Shown here in pieces: positions 10,961 to 11,864 of a stretch of DNA of 11,864 nt. Positions within the stretch are counted from its first letter, which is position 1. Each line of letters starts with the position of its first letter. The notes beneath the pieces are model-generated. The model saw only the letters and a program-made list of their open reading frames with translations. It was not told the origin of the DNA and searched no databases. A program made the position numbers and the translations under genes. This DNA comes from an archaeon (lineage in GTDB: Archaea; Nanobdellota; Nanobdellia; Woesearchaeales; JAGVOV01): positions 1 through 11,864 of the forward strand of contig JAGVOV010000177.1 of assembly GCA_020052545.1 (NCBI GenBank), written 5' to 3'.

Positions 10961-11864
10961 ATGAAGAAGGCGCATGACATCAATGAGATTTCTGACAGCA
11001 ATTCTTTAAATCTGGCGGCTGACACGATAAAGAAAGGCAAGCAGGCGTTGATATTTGTCAACACCAAGAGAAGCGCTGAGAAGACTGCGGAAGACATAGC
11101 GAAAAAATTGAAGCTGCAGAGCAATGAATTGACAAAGCTAAGTGATGAAATCTTGAATGCGCTTCCTAAGCCCACAAAGCAATGTATCAGGCTCGCTTCT
11201 TGTGTAAAGAACGGAATAGCATTCCATCACTCTGGCCTTGTGGCAAAGCAGCGTCAGCTCATTGAGACTAATTTTAGGACAGGCCTGATAAAGATAATAT
11301 CATGCACGCCGACTTTGGCCGCTGGATTAGACCTTCCTGCATTTAGGGTCATAATTAAAGATTTGAAAAGGTTCGGCATGCGCGGCATGGACTGGATCCA
11401 AGTCCTGGAATATGAGCAGATGTCTGGCAGAGCTGGCCGGCCAAAATATGACAGCTTTGGAGAAGCTATCTGCATCGCCAATTCTGAGCCCGAAAGGGAT
11501 GAGATTGAAGAGCGTTACATCAATGGAGAAGTTGAGAACATCTACAGCAAGCTTGCTGTCGAGCCTGTGTTCAGGACTTACTTGCTTTCGCTCATAGCGT
11601 CAAATTTCGTCAATAATAGGAAATCTATCATGGATTTCTTCTCAAAGACTTTCTTCGCGCACCAGTTCAAGGACATGAATGTGGTTGAGAAGCTCATTGA
11701 CAAGAATCTTAGGAAGCTGGAAGAATGGGATTTCATAATCCAGGGCAGCAAAGATGATTTTGTCTCGGCGCTTGAGCTGAAAGACAACAAGATAAAAGCG
11801 ACAGATTTTGGAAGGCGAGTGGCGGAACTTTACCTCGATCCTTTGACTGGCCACATGCTCATCG
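10961..11864 (+). CDS. Hel308/Ski2-type helicase, RecA2 and winged-helix part; N-terminal RecA1 domain absent; 3' end outside the window
   Basis: 301 codons are visible and the frame is open at the right edge. The protein begins within what is the RecA1-RecA2 linker of Hel308. It then shows motif IV (IFVNTKRSAEKTAEDIA, about 31-47), AFHHSGL (87-93), motif V (TPTLAAGLDLPAFRV, 116-130), motif VI (QMSGRAGRP, 153-161) and the start of the winged-helix region ending in LYLDPLTGHML-like sequence (about 289-300). These match Hel308, a 3'-5' DNA helicase acting on stalled forks. Motifs Q, I (Walker A) and II (DExH) are missing, and the 945 bp upstream encode another enzyme, so the ATP site cannot be complete in this polypeptide. 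A TATA box right before the ATG argues for a split gene rather than a truncated read. Confidence 0.85.
   Translation, partial: MKKAHDINEISDSNSLNLAADTIKKGKQALIFVNTKRSAEKTAEDIAKKLKLQSNELTKLSDEILNALPKPTKQCIRLASCVKNGIAFHHSGLVAKQRQLIETNFRTGLIKIISCTPTLAAGLDLPAFRVIIKDLKRFGMRGMDWIQVLEYEQMSGRAGRPKYDSFGEAICIANSEPERDEIEERYINGEVENIYSKLAVEPVFRTYLLSLIASNFVNNRKSIMDFFSKTFFAHQFKDMNVVEKLIDKNLRKLEEWDFIIQGSKDDFVSALELKDNKIKATDFGRRVAELYLDPLTGHMLI

Overview
The window is archaeal. It carries a complete archaeal polar-lipid pathway (CDP-archaeol synthase, archaetidylserine synthase, archaetidylserine decarboxylase), a Hel308-type helicase piece, and a tRNA-Ile(GAT) with a short intron at the canonical 37/38 position. 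TATA boxes sit 25-30 nt upstream of many start codons, which suggests leaderless mRNAs; other genes use GAGGTG-type Shine-Dalgarno (SD) sites. Compact gene packing, very small genes, an apparently split helicase and a small C-terminal helical domain on a lipoprotein suggest a DPANN-like archaeon (Woesearchaeota/Pacearchaeota-like). That placement is an inference, not proven here.

Layout. 1-205 (-): 5' end of an alpha/beta hydrolase gene. 279-1940 (+): a three-gene operon that turns archaetidic acid into archaetidylethanolamine. 1920-3446 (-): dihydroorotase followed by a small multi-pass membrane protein. 3609-4096 (+): two tandem copies of a pair of tiny overlapping genes (28+38 and 25+32 codons), each pair with the same promoter, SD and ATGA-overlap geometry. 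I recognise no family for them. 4077-4475 (-): nucleoside 2-deoxyribosyltransferase-like protein. 4538-5691 (+): Sua5/YrdC threonylcarbamoyl-AMP synthase overlapping a metallophosphoesterase. 5692-6558 (-): a membrane lipoprotein.

6612-6875 holds tRNA-Ile and, downstream of it, two extra copies of its 3' end. These alternate with palindromes and look like old integration scars or a local repeat. 6913-8937 (-) holds an unusual Fic-domain protein and a two-gene operon of unrecognised proteins; divergent from it is another unknown (9119-9559, +). This is the most accessory-looking part of the window.

9528-9937 carries a 60-aa membrane protein and a 47-aa ribbon-helix-helix-like protein. 9984-10928 is a sugar-nucleotide pyrophosphorylase. 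From 10961 to the window end is a Hel308/Ski2-type helicase gene that starts directly at the second RecA domain with its own promoter, so the ATP-binding first RecA domain is absent from this locus.

The best candidates for undescribed biology are the duplicated micro-gene pair, the Fic/unknown-operon island beside a tRNA with repeated 3' ends, and the half-helicase.
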